This document shows positions 1 through 7,006 of a stretch of 43,237 bases of DNA, in pieces. Position numbers and translations under genes: made by a program. Location of the stretch: contig NZ_CANBCQ010000021.1 in assembly GCF_947367125.1 (NCBI RefSeq), forward strand, positions 1-43,237, given 5' to 3'. Below the pieces are notes generated by a model. The model was not told the DNA's origin. It did not search any database and saw nothing but the letters and a program-made list of their open reading frames with translations. The number at the start of each line of letters is the position of its first letter. Position 1 is the stretch's first letter. The stretch comes from an uncultured Lactobacillus sp. GTDB lineage: Bacteria > Bacillota > Bacilli > Lactobacillales > Lactobacillaceae.

Positions 1-37
1 AATCAAGATGTCGTCAGTTCGAGTCTGACAGCCGGAG
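1..37 (+). tRNA. 3' part of a tRNA, probably tRNA-Asn
   Basis: The window opens inside a tRNA. A five-pair T-stem (13-17 with 25-29) encloses the seven-base loop TTCGAGT (18-24). It is followed by the seven acceptor bases AGCCGGA (30-36) and discriminator G37. No CCA is encoded. The first bases, AATCA, fit the 3' side of an anticodon loop reading GUU, and a G discriminator also suits Asn, but the anticodon itself is outside the window. Identity is therefore inferred; the tRNA fold is seen directly. Confidence 0.8.
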
Positions 38-47
38 TAAGAATGAG

Positions 48-74
48 AAGGAAGCGGAAGGCTTCCTTTTTTTG
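48..74 (+). terminator. Intrinsic terminator after the tRNA
   Basis: Stem AAGGAAGC (48-55) pairs with GCTTCCTT (61-68) around a five-base loop and runs into a T tract, 10 bases beyond the tRNA. Confidence 0.85.
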
Positions 75-108
75 TGCTTTCCTTTTGATATGATGGCTTA
101 TATTCGGC

Positions 109-144
109 CTATATTCCATTTTGGCAAGATAGTATGGAATATAG
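109..144. repeat. Perfect 11-bp inverted repeat, role unknown
   Basis: CTATATTCCAT (109-119) is exactly mirrored by ATGGAATATAG (134-144) with a 14-base loop. No T tract follows, so it does not look like a terminator. It lies in the 145-bp gap between the tRNA terminator and the 3' end of the LysR-type gene. An operator or a structured RNA are possible. Confidence 0.45.
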
Positions 145-218
145 CATTATGAAATTAAAAAGCAAAGATGTGGCTATTATTGCTTAATTAAGAGCATAAA
201 AAAACGAGAGCGTAACTA

Positions 219-848
219 TTAAAATTTACCCCTTGTTTTCTTTATGAAATTGATTAATTCATTTGTTAATTTTGAAAGTACATTTTTAGGATTATATACT
301 AGGTAGATTGTACGAGTACTTTTGGAAAATTGAGTTTCTGCGGTGATTATTGTATCTTCTGCATACACTGGAATGAATACTAAATTAGGATAGCCTTTAA
401 TTTTAGAGCAAATCCCTAGATCATATTGTCCATCACGTACTTTATCACAGATTTCTTCCGAAATACTTTTATGATATATATAATTAATTTTTTCTTGTTT
501 GCTTTTGTTAAAAGCTGATAGAATATGTGGCAAAAAAGCTGGTATTGCTGAAGGAATACAGCCTAATTCAATCGTATTCGATTTATTACGTTTTATTTTA
601 TTAATATCACGTTTAGTATTTTCTAGAAGATTAATAACTGAATTAGCTGTTTTAGAAAATAATTGTCCGTATTCAGTTAATTCGATTCGACCGTTAGCTT
701 TTTTAATAAGAGCACAGTCTAACTCTTTTTCTAAGTTTTTAATTGAGTTAGATAAGCTAGGCTGAGAAATATGAAGATGCTTTGCAGCTTTAGAAAATTG
801 ATGTTGCTTAGCCAATTCATTAAAATAATAAAGTTGATTTAAATTCAT
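219..848 (-). CDS. LysR-type transcriptional regulator, internally shortened
   Basis: Residues 1-60 form a typical LysR winged helix-turn-helix (LNQLYYFNELAKQHQFSKAA followed by a SQPSLSNSIKNLE recognition helix). The first half of the effector domain (about 92-170, from IELGCIPSAIP) is present. The chain then jumps to a segment resembling the last strand and helix of the family (TIYLVYNPKNVLSKL) and stops at 209 residues. LysR proteins usually have about 290-300, so most of the second effector subdomain is missing although the frame is open. The start is the ATG at 848, with GGGTG a few bases upstream. Target and ligand are unknown. It may bind DNA without normal effector control, or be a decaying gene. 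Confidence 0.75.
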   Translation of the reverse strand: MNLNQLYYFNELAKQHQFSKAAKHLHISQPSLSNSIKNLEKELDCALIKKANGRIELTEYGQLFSKTANSVINLLENTKRDINKIKRNKSNTIELGCIPSAIPAFLPHILSAFNKSKQEKINYIYHKSISEEICDKVRDGQYDLGICSKIKGYPNLVFIPVYAEDTIITAETQFSKSTRTIYLVYNPKNVLSKLTNELINFIKKTRGKF

Positions 849-932
849 CCTTGCACCCTTTTCTATAGTAATATGCTTATCTAAATATTATTATATTCTT
901 TTTGTTGAGTGGGACAATGTTTAGGCATAAAC

Positions 933-960
933 AAAAAATGAGCGGTTAAGCTCATTTTTG
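933..960 (-). terminator. Terminator of the cytochrome b5-like gene
   Basis: The A-rich arm ending in TGAGC (to 943) pairs with GCTCA and a T run (950-959) around a six-base loop. Read leftward, a T tract follows the stem, 35 bases beyond the stop of the gene at 995. Confidence 0.75.
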
Positions 961-994
961 CGGATTCATTTTGATCAAAATTTTAAAATCAATT

Positions 995-1216
995 TTAGTT
1001 ATAAAGACCAACTTTATTAATAGGAATCAATTCCTTTGATAGGAAGTTGGCTAAAGTTGGACTAAGGTCGTAACCAGCATGAAGACCATTATTATTGCCA
1101 TTAGGCCAGCGAGAGTTGTTGGTTACATCATAAACAGTGCCATTGAATGCAATGTAAGCTGGACGACCGTTTTTACCGTTATAATTTGACAGAGTTTCTT
1201 TCGTAAATATTTTCAT
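995..1216 (-). CDS. Small cytochrome b5-like heme/steroid-binding domain protein
   Basis: A 73-residue single-domain protein. The signature of the cytochrome b5-like family is seen at YIAFNGTVYDVT (residues 21-32), with a second block GLHAGYDLSPTLANF replacing the usual HPGG-containing loop. Only one histidine is present, so bis-His heme ligation as in classical cytochrome b5 is not possible. The arrangement is closer to the membrane-associated progesterone receptor (MAPR) subgroup, in which tyrosines contact heme. There is no signal peptide or membrane segment, so it is probably cytoplasmic. A good ribosome site (GGAGC) precedes ATG 1216. It stands alone with its own terminator. Ligand unknown. 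Confidence 0.75.
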   Translation of the reverse strand: MKIFTKETLSNYNGKNGRPAYIAFNGTVYDVTNNSRWPNGNNNGLHAGYDLSPTLANFLSKELIPINKVGLYN

Positions 1217-1308
1217 ATAAGAAGCTCCTTTCTAATATAGACTTGATATCTTAATAGTAACACAGTGTCATCACATGATGGCTAATTAAAGAGCTTCTTA
1301 TGTATTTC

Positions 1309-2178
1309 TTATGAAAGATGACCACGCCAACCAGCAATATCCCAGTCTAAAAAGTCGTAATTTAGCTTTTTGCCGTAAATTTTTTCGTAGGCAGCAACTT
1401 TTTGTTGATAATCGATTTCCATCATTTTATGCGCATTTTCATTTGCGCTCAAGGAAACGTCAGGAAAAATTGGTGGTAAAACATGAACAATGTATTTGGT
1501 TTCATAGAAGTTAGGATCTTTTTTCTCAATTTTCGGCAAATCTTTAATTTCGACAAAAGTAGAGATTACAGGAACGTTTTGTTTAGCCGCGAAATAGTAG
1601 GCACCACGCTGTAATTTGCGAGGTTTACGGTAATTCCACCACATTTCCTGTTCAGGATAGATTAGTACCCAATTATTTTGGGCTAAAGCAGCGCTAAGAT
1701 GCTTAGGAAATTCATTCCCAATATAACTAGGACTTTGGACTAAAGGAATTGTACCAACATAATTCATTAAATAGCGGAAAAATCCCGGCAACATTAAATT
1801 AGTGTCTTCGATTACGATTGATAACTGATGATGCATTTTATTGGCCAGTAACTTCATCGGCAAGGAGTCAAGTTGATTGTAGTGATTGGATGTTAAAATT
1901 GCACCACCGATGGGTAAATTATTTAAGTTCTCTAAGCCTACAAATTCAGTTGAACCAGCTAAAGTTTTAGCAAAAGCATTAAATAAGATGTGACCCACCC
2001 GATTATTGAACTTACTTGAAAAAGTATTACGTCTATTCCAATAATCATCAACCAACTTAAGACGCTGATTTAAAGTCATTTGTGGGTCGCCGATTTCAAC
2101 TTTCGCTGTAAAGTCTCGGTCATTAGCAGCTTTTTTAATATTTTTAATTACTGCTTCACGATTATCGCCAAAAATCAT
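1309..2178 (-). CDS. PlsC-like lysophospholipid acyltransferase family protein
   Basis: Contains the acyltransferase motif H-x4-D (NHYNQLD, about residues 98-104) and the later YPEQ block that corresponds to the family's PEG motif. These place it in the glycerolipid acyltransferase family, which transfers fatty acyl groups to hydroxyls such as that of lysophosphatidic acid. At 289 residues it carries an extra N-terminal stretch of about 70 residues compared with a minimal PlsC. Its ATG overlaps the stop of the upstream glycosyltransferase by four bases (2175-2178), so the two are translationally coupled. The substrate may be a glycosylated lipid rather than the housekeeping phospholipid precursor; that is inference from context. 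Confidence 0.85.
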   Translation of the reverse strand: MIFGDNREAVIKNIKKAANDRDFTAKVEIGDPQMTLNQRLKLVDDYWNRRNTFSSKFNNRVGHILFNAFAKTLAGSTEFVGLENLNNLPIGGAILTSNHYNQLDSLPMKLLANKMHHQLSIVIEDTNLMLPGFFRYLMNYVGTIPLVQSPSYIGNEFPKHLSAALAQNNWVLIYPEQEMWWNYRKPRKLQRGAYYFAAKQNVPVISTFVEIKDLPKIEKKDPNFYETKYIVHVLPPIFPDVSLSANENAHKMMEIDYQQKVAAYEKIYGKKLNYDFLDWDIAGWRGHLS

Positions 2179-3122
2179 AATGTTACTGCCTCGCGTTCTT
2201 TAACTCTAGCCCAATTGTTCGAATCTTGTTCGGTTTTATCTTCCTTGGCAAGCATATGATCTAGCTTTTCTCGATCTGCTGACCGTTCGGCATCAGTGTA
2301 ATTATTGAGCTCTTTCTTTAATTCATCATAAAATGGAGTTTCTTTTGCACTATCCCAGAAATAAGCAGCGTATTGAACGTCCGCAAAGTGCCAAGGTTTA
2401 AAGAAGAGGTTATAGTGAATTAAACCTGGGCTAGCCAAGGGCTTAGTATTTTCATTTGGCATAGCGTCCCAGCGAGGGTCTAAATGTAAGATCCTGCCTT
2501 CACCAATTTCATTTAAATAGTCTTGGTCTGGCGCAATACAGTCAAAGTGATATTTTTCTAAGAGTCCCATAAAGTGGTCGATAAAATGTTCTTCGCGAAA
2601 TGCTTTGGTATTCATTACTAACATTCCGGAATTAATATACTTTTTAGGATCGAGTGCTAAAACATCTTTGATATATTTAACCATTTTGGCAACATATTGA
2701 ATTGAAGAGTCGGTGCAGGCACCAAATAGGTTATTGCCTAAATCAGTTTCGTAAAGTTTAGCGATGTCATCATTAACAATTGTGTCACTATCAATGTAGA
2801 TAGCCTTATCATACTCGGGGAAAAGATCTGGAATAAACAGACGATAAAAGATTGACATCGTGAAAAAATCAGCACGCAGGAAGTTTTCTTTACGATTTTG
2901 AATTGGTTTTACCAGGTCATCATCAATATGGAAAAAATTCACGTGAACATTAGAACTACCCAAAGCAGTTAAGTCCTTTTGATGGGCAGTTGATAAATCT
3001 TGATTTAAAAAATAAACTGTATAATCTGTGGCAGGATTAGCATGTTTAACTAAAGAATGGAGTGAAACGGCTGCATACTTAGTAAAATCATCGCTAATAC
3101 TGTAAAAAATAGGAATTGTCAT
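2175..3122 (-). CDS. Family 8 glycosyltransferase (third in the operon)
   Basis: A 315-residue GT8 enzyme. The N-terminal nucleotide-sugar fold starts at IPIFYSISDDFTKYAAVSL; the metal-binding D-x-D is in IYIDSDTIV; the late HYNLFFKPWHF block is typical of the LgtC-like/glycogenin fold. The start was placed at ATG 3122 because AAGAAAGG lies just upstream and the paralogue starts at the matching residue; an in-frame ATG at 3194 lies within the upstream gene. It follows that gene after 13 bases and overlaps the downstream acyltransferase by four. Donor and acceptor sugars cannot be read from sequence. Confidence 0.88.
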   Translation of the reverse strand: MTIPIFYSISDDFTKYAAVSLHSLVKHANPATDYTVYFLNQDLSTAHQKDLTALGSSNVHVNFFHIDDDLVKPIQNRKENFLRADFFTMSIFYRLFIPDLFPEYDKAIYIDSDTIVNDDIAKLYETDLGNNLFGACTDSSIQYVAKMVKYIKDVLALDPKKYINSGMLVMNTKAFREEHFIDHFMGLLEKYHFDCIAPDQDYLNEIGEGRILHLDPRWDAMPNENTKPLASPGLIHYNLFFKPWHFADVQYAAYFWDSAKETPFYDELKKELNNYTDAERSADREKLDHMLAKEDKTEQDSNNWARVKEREAVTL

Positions 3123-3135
3123 AAAGTGGCCTTTC

Positions 3136-4092
3136 TTAGTCGATTTTAACTGATTCGTGTTGTTTAACTTTAGCCCAAGTATTTGGTTCCTCAACGATCA
3201 TATCAACTTTTTTAGCCATCCATTCTAGGTCAGCACGAGCCTTTTTACGGTCTTCATCAGTAAAATCAGCTAATTGTTGCTTCAATTCGTCATAGTAAGG
3301 GGTAGTTTGGGCAACGTCCCAGAAATAGTGGGCATATTGAACATCAGCGAAATGCCATGGCTTAAAGAAAAGATTGTAGTGAACGATCTTAGGATCTTCG
3401 ATTTCAGGGATGCTTTCGTTTGGCATAGCGTCCCATTCTTTTGGCAAATGATAAATTTTATCCTCACAAATTTCATTCATATAAGCTTGGTCAGGATCAA
3501 CATTGTCAAAGTGATATTTGTTCATTAAGTAATAGAATTTATCAACAAACTTCTTGTCTCTGAAGGCTTTCATGTTGAACAAAATTACGCCGTTGTTAAT
3601 GTACTTTTCAGGTGGCAAGATACCTTGGCATTCTTTAATGTATTTTTGTAAAAGTGGCATGTAGCGGATAGAAAGATCAGGGCAGCTAGCAAACATGTTG
3701 TCGCCAATTTCAGTATTATATAAATCGGCGATATCTGTACAAATAATCGTGTCGGCATCGAGATAAACTGCTTTATCATATTGTGGGAACAATTCAGGAA
3801 TAAAGAGACGGTAGAAGATTGACATAGTAAAGAATTGGGCCCGAAGGTAATTTTCCTTACCTTTATGGATTGGCTTAACCATGTCATCATCAATATGGAA
3901 AACATGGACGTGAATATTGTCAGTTGACATGCCTTCTAAGCTCTTTTTATGATCGTCACTAATGTTTTGAACTAATAAAGTGACAGTATAGTCCTTATTT
4001 TTATCAGCATGGTCAATCAAGGATTGGATTGAGACGAATGCGTATGGTGTGTAGTTATCGCTAATTGTATAAAAGACAGGAATTGTTTTCAT
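3136..4092 (-). CDS. Family 8 glycosyltransferase (second in the operon)
   Basis: A 318-residue GT8 protein clearly paralogous to the one downstream: same opening (IPVFYTISDNYTPYAFVS), D-x-D in VYLDADTII and the same HYNLFFKPWHFADVQYA block. Tandem duplication followed by divergence is the simplest reading. It sits between two other GT8 genes on the same strand with short gaps (36 and 13 bases), consistent with one transcript building an oligosaccharide stepwise. No signal peptide or membrane segment; expected at the cytoplasmic face. The sugar specificity is unknown. Confidence 0.9.
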   Translation of the reverse strand: MKTIPVFYTISDNYTPYAFVSIQSLIDHADKNKDYTVTLLVQNISDDHKKSLEGMSTDNIHVHVFHIDDDMVKPIHKGKENYLRAQFFTMSIFYRLFIPELFPQYDKAVYLDADTIICTDIADLYNTEIGDNMFASCPDLSIRYMPLLQKYIKECQGILPPEKYINNGVILFNMKAFRDKKFVDKFYYLMNKYHFDNVDPDQAYMNEICEDKIYHLPKEWDAMPNESIPEIEDPKIVHYNLFFKPWHFADVQYAHYFWDVAQTTPYYDELKQQLADFTDEDRKKARADLEWMAKKVDMIVEEPNTWAKVKQHESVKID

Positions 4093-4128
4093 AAATATAA
4101 TCCTCCATAATATGTGCTAATTAAATTA

Positions 4129-4965
4129 TTATTTCTTTAAATTATCGCGTATTTTAAGATATTCGTTAAGTAAATCGTCATATTCATGTAAATGAAGTAC
4201 ACTATGTACGCGATTAACGTCCCAAGGCTTAACTGTTTGAGTATGGAAATAGGGCCAAAAGCGGAAACTAGTCGTAAAGTGCTGAATTCGCGTATTTTTT
4301 TGTAATTTGTATTGCTCGTTATAACAGCGTGGAACGACCCGTTTGGCTACAGCTAGTTTATTAATAGCTGATTGATCTGGCAAAAACATTTTCTTAGTTT
4401 GCATCATCTGGCGCACTTTGGCAAAAAGGCCAGTTTGCTTAATTTTCTTCATGTTTAGCAATAAAACGCCGGAGTTTAGATAGTCAAATAAACGCTTAGT
4501 TTTAACATTGTGAAAGAAAAATCTGCCCCAATAGTCTAGAACACCAACGAGTTCAATTCCTTTGATATTTTGCTGATAAAACGCTGTAATATCTTTCCGG
4601 ATGACAATATCATCATCTAAGTAAAGAATGCGATTCGGAATTTGCGGTAGTTGATCCGCAAATAGCCGCAGCATCGCATAAGGCGTAAAACGAGTATTCA
4701 TGTTAACTGTCGGTGGTTGCTTGATAAATAAATCAGTACAATCAATTAATTGTAGTGTGTTTTCAGGATTAGCTTTAATCAAAAGCTCACGAATATAATT
4801 GGCAGCGTGTTCAGAGAATGGGTGATATTTGTGCTCATCACTGTGAGCTTCCATCGTTAACACATAAAGGTGCAACTCTTTAGCACCAGAATTTTTGATT
4901 AAAGAGAGAGTAGAAATTAAAACGCCGTCTTCTGCGTTTTCGTCTCCGCAAAAAAGTATGTTCAT
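4129..4965 (-). CDS. Family 8 glycosyltransferase (first in the operon, divergent member)
   Basis: A 278-residue GT8 enzyme with the metal site in ILYLDDDIVIRKDI and a YLNSGVLLLNMKK block, the usual 'NSGV' motif of the family. It is much less similar to the two downstream paralogues than they are to each other. The start is ATG 4965 because AGGAG lies at ideal distance; an upstream in-frame start at 5019 would add a hydrophobic stretch that overlaps this ribosome site. A small terminator-like hairpin (about 5075-5093) separates it from the acyltransferase upstream, so it may head its own transcript. Confidence 0.87.
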   Translation of the reverse strand: MNILFCGDENAEDGVLISTLSLIKNSGAKELHLYVLTMEAHSDEHKYHPFSEHAANYIRELLIKANPENTLQLIDCTDLFIKQPPTVNMNTRFTPYAMLRLFADQLPQIPNRILYLDDDIVIRKDITAFYQQNIKGIELVGVLDYWGRFFFHNVKTKRLFDYLNSGVLLLNMKKIKQTGLFAKVRQMMQTKKMFLPDQSAINKLAVAKRVVPRCYNEQYKLQKNTRIQHFTTSFRFWPYFHTQTVKPWDVNRVHSVLHLHEYDDLLNEYLKIRDNLKK

Positions 4966-5097
4966 TTTTTCTCCTATAATGATAAAAAATATTAATTCGT
5001 ATATCCTATATGATACCATGGAAAATTTGATCTTCTTTGGTTGAGAGATGGAATGAAGGAAAATAAATAAGGCAAAAAAGCAAACTGCTTCTTTGTC

Positions 5098-5856
5098 TTA
5101 TTGTTTGATATAGGTGCAATATTCGTAGTCACTAAGTTTTGCTCGATCATTCATTGCTTGCCAGATTTCGTCATGTAGCTTATTTTGTGCTTCTTTACGG
5201 CTTAAATTTTTATCTGGGTAAAATGGTCCATCGATATAAATTACGGCACGAGGGCGCTTGCCAAAGCGTTTCTTGTGATACGTTTTAGTCATCACAAAAC
5301 TAGGTGCGTTGAGTTTAACAGGGAAGTGCATGCTAGTTGCATCGAATGGTCGAATTTTAGTGTAGTAAGGCCAGACATGTGCTTCAGGATAGATCAAGAC
5401 TTCGCCTTTTTTGTCATTGATTACAGTCTGGATCGCCTTGATTAATTTGATTGATTGCTGCATGTTTTTGCCTACTGGCAAACCGCCATAACGGACGAGA
5501 TATTTGCCAATAAAGGGGATGCCCCAGTTAGCTTGATTAGCAATAGCATAGAATTTTTTAACTGGAAAAATTGTTAAAGATGTAAAAACGTCGCCCATAG
5601 GTCTAGTGTGATTGCCGTAAATAAAATAGCCACCCGTTATTTGATTTAGCTTTTCTTGGCCGATTACCTTAACCCGATCAAACAGGCGAAAGACGAGCCA
5701 ACCAAAGCCGCTAGCAAGATAACGAGCGAAGGTTGACCAGATTTTAGCACCGCGAGAAGTAGGCAGAATGATGTAGTCATCAGGCAAGCTGAAATTTTGG
5801 TCATGGCTGTCGACTACATCGTCTGTAGTTTCATGATAATAATAGGTTTGCTTCAT
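5098..5856 (-). CDS. PlsC-like acyltransferase with a variant catalytic spacing
   Basis: A 252-residue protein of the lysophospholipid acyltransferase family, with YGNHTRPMGD as the catalytic block and YPEAHVWPYY as the PEG-like motif. Here H and D are separated by five residues instead of the usual four. ATG 5856 was chosen because AGGAG lies seven bases upstream; an in-frame start at 5895 lacks such a site. It opens the same-strand group that continues with three GT8 genes and a second acyltransferase. The acyl acceptor is unknown, and activity needs testing because of the altered spacing. Confidence 0.82.
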   Translation of the reverse strand: MKQTYYYHETTDDVVDSHDQNFSLPDDYIILPTSRGAKIWSTFARYLASGFGWLVFRLFDRVKVIGQEKLNQITGGYFIYGNHTRPMGDVFTSLTIFPVKKFYAIANQANWGIPFIGKYLVRYGGLPVGKNMQQSIKLIKAIQTVINDKKGEVLIYPEAHVWPYYTKIRPFDATSMHFPVKLNAPSFVMTKTYHKKRFGKRPRAVIYIDGPFYPDKNLSRKEAQNKLHDEIWQAMNDRAKLSDYEYCTYIKQ

Positions 5857-5918
5857 TAAATTCTCCTTCAAAATACCTATAGTTAATCTTATCATGAAAA
5901 ATTCTAGAAAATAAACGC

Positions 5919-5960
5919 AAAAACCGCTCTATCAGTTGATAAACTGATAGAGCGGTTTTA
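5919..5960 (-). terminator. Strong 18-bp hairpin, second terminator after tRNA-Lys
   Basis: A perfect 18-pair stem (5920-5937 with 5942-5959) with loop GATA, A-rich on one side and T-rich on the other, so it can terminate in both directions. On the minus strand it lies after tRNA-Lys and immediately before the acyltransferase, insulating the latter. Confidence 0.8.
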
Positions 5961-5980
5961 GGTAATAAAATTTTAAGCAC

Positions 5981-6007
5981 AAAAAAAGCACCGACTCCTC
6001 GCAGTGC
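5981..6007 (-). terminator. Proximal terminator of tRNA-Lys
   Basis: GCAC (5988-5991) pairs with GTGC (6004-6007) with partial extension inward, and seven T residues follow on the minus strand. It begins 14 bases after the tRNA. Confidence 0.6.
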
Positions 6008-6020
6008 AATTTCCATATTA

Positions 6021-6093
6021 TGGGTGGCCAGGGGATCGAACCCTGGACCCACGGATTAAGAGTCCGTTGCTCTGCCAGCTGAGCTAGCCACCC
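6021..6093 (-). tRNA. tRNA-Lys (anticodon CUU)
   Basis: A complete 73-base cloverleaf on the minus strand. The acceptor begins GGGTGGC and closes with GCCACCC plus discriminator A. The D-arm contains AGCTCAGCTGGCAGAGC; the anticodon stem ACGGA/TCCGT encloses CTCTTAA with anticodon CTT; the T-loop is TTCGATC. CCA is not encoded. Confidence 0.95.
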
Positions 6094-6175
6094 ATTAGTT
6101 GAATCAATCAACAGATATTATTATGCTATTAATTGCTGTAAAATGCAAGCCTTTTTTAAAAAAAGATAAATTTTT

Positions 6176-6204
6176 TTGGCTAATGTTACAAAATCCAGTA
6201 TAAT
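6176..6204 (+). promoter_or_regulatory. Promoter of the walRK operon
   Basis: TTGGCT (6176-6181) and a perfect TATAAT (6199-6204) are separated by exactly 17 bases, the spacing of a vegetative sigma-A promoter. walR starts 24 bases after the -10 box with AAAGGAGG in between. Confidence 0.8.
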
Positions 6205-6228
6205 GTAAGGGCAAAGGAGGCATTCCCG

Positions 6229-6945
6229 ATGCCAAAGAAGATTCTCGTCGTCGACGATGAAAAGCCAATTTCTGATATTATTAAATTTAATTTAACCAAG
6301 GAAGGCTTTGATGTCGACACCGCCTATGATGGCGAAGAAGCTGTTAAAAAAGTTGACGAATATGATCCAGACTTAATGATTCTGGACTTAATGTTACCAA
6401 AAAAGGATGGGCTAGAAGTTGCGCGTGAAGTTCGTCAAACGCACGATATGCCGATCATCATGGTAACTGCTAAAGACACTGAAATTGATAAAGTTTTAGG
6501 ACTGGAAATGGGTGCAGATGACTATGTAACTAAGCCTTTTTCAAACCGGGAATTAGTTGCCCGGGTTAAGGCTAACTTACGTCGTCGGGACATCGTTAAA
6601 AAAGCAGAAGCTGCCAGCCAAGAAGAGACCGATAAGAATATTAAGATCGGTAACTTGGTAATTATGCCAGACGCCTATATTGTGGAAAAGAATGGCAAGA
6701 AGATCGAACTTACTCACCGTGAGTTTGAACTTCTTTACTATTTAGCACAACATATGGGACAGGTTATGACTCGTGAGCACTTGCTCCAAACGGTTTGGGG
6801 TTATGACTACTTTGGTGATGTGCGGACTGTCGATGTAACAGTGCACCGTTTAAGAGAAAAGATTGAAGATAATCCAATCCAACCTCAAATTTTGGTTACC
6901 CGTCGTGGTGTAGGCTATTATGTAAAACAGCCTAGTGAAGAATAA
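6229..6945 (+). CDS. walR: WalR, essential cell-wall response regulator
   Basis: An OmpR/PhoB-type regulator of 238 residues. The receiver domain (1-120) has acidic pocket DD 9-10, phospho-acceptor D53 (LMILDLMLP), and the conserved T and K in VTAKD and VTKPF. The C-terminal winged helix (about 130-232) ends in [15 protein letters not shown] and RGVGYY. Sequence and the following walK-yycH-yycI-walJ-htrA order identify it as WalR (YycF/VicR), which controls peptidoglycan hydrolases and wall turnover in Firmicutes. ATG 6229 has AAAGGAGG ten bases upstream and a consensus promoter. Confidence 0.97.
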   Translation: MPKKILVVDDEKPISDIIKFNLTKEGFDVDTAYDGEEAVKKVDEYDPDLMILDLMLPKKDGLEVAREVRQTHDMPIIMVTAKDTEIDKVLGLEMGADDYVTKPFSNRELVARVKANLRRRDIVKKAEAASQEETDKNIKIGNLVIMPDAYIVEKNGKKIELTHREFELLYYLAQHMGQVMTREHLLQTVWGYDYFGDVRTVDVTVHRLREKIEDNPIQPQILVTRRGVGYYVKQPSEE

Positions 6946-6988
6946 AAAAGAAAGCCACAGAACTGTCATGGTAGTGGCTTTCTTTTTT
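6944..6988 (+). terminator. Terminator-like hairpin inside the wal operon
   Basis: A 15-pair perfect stem (6944-6958 with 6974-6988), A-rich then ending in six T residues, fills the gap between walR and walK. It has the full form of an intrinsic terminator yet lies between two genes that must act together, so it probably attenuates rather than stops transcription. It overlaps the last base pairs of the walR stop region. Confidence 0.8.
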
Positions 6989-7006
6989 ATATTTTTTAGA
7001 TATTGA

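Noticed and set aside
3274..3905. Overlapping open frames within the GT8 gene (plus-strand and alternative minus frames)
   Set aside because: No ribosome sites or family features; the GT8 frame explains the stretch.
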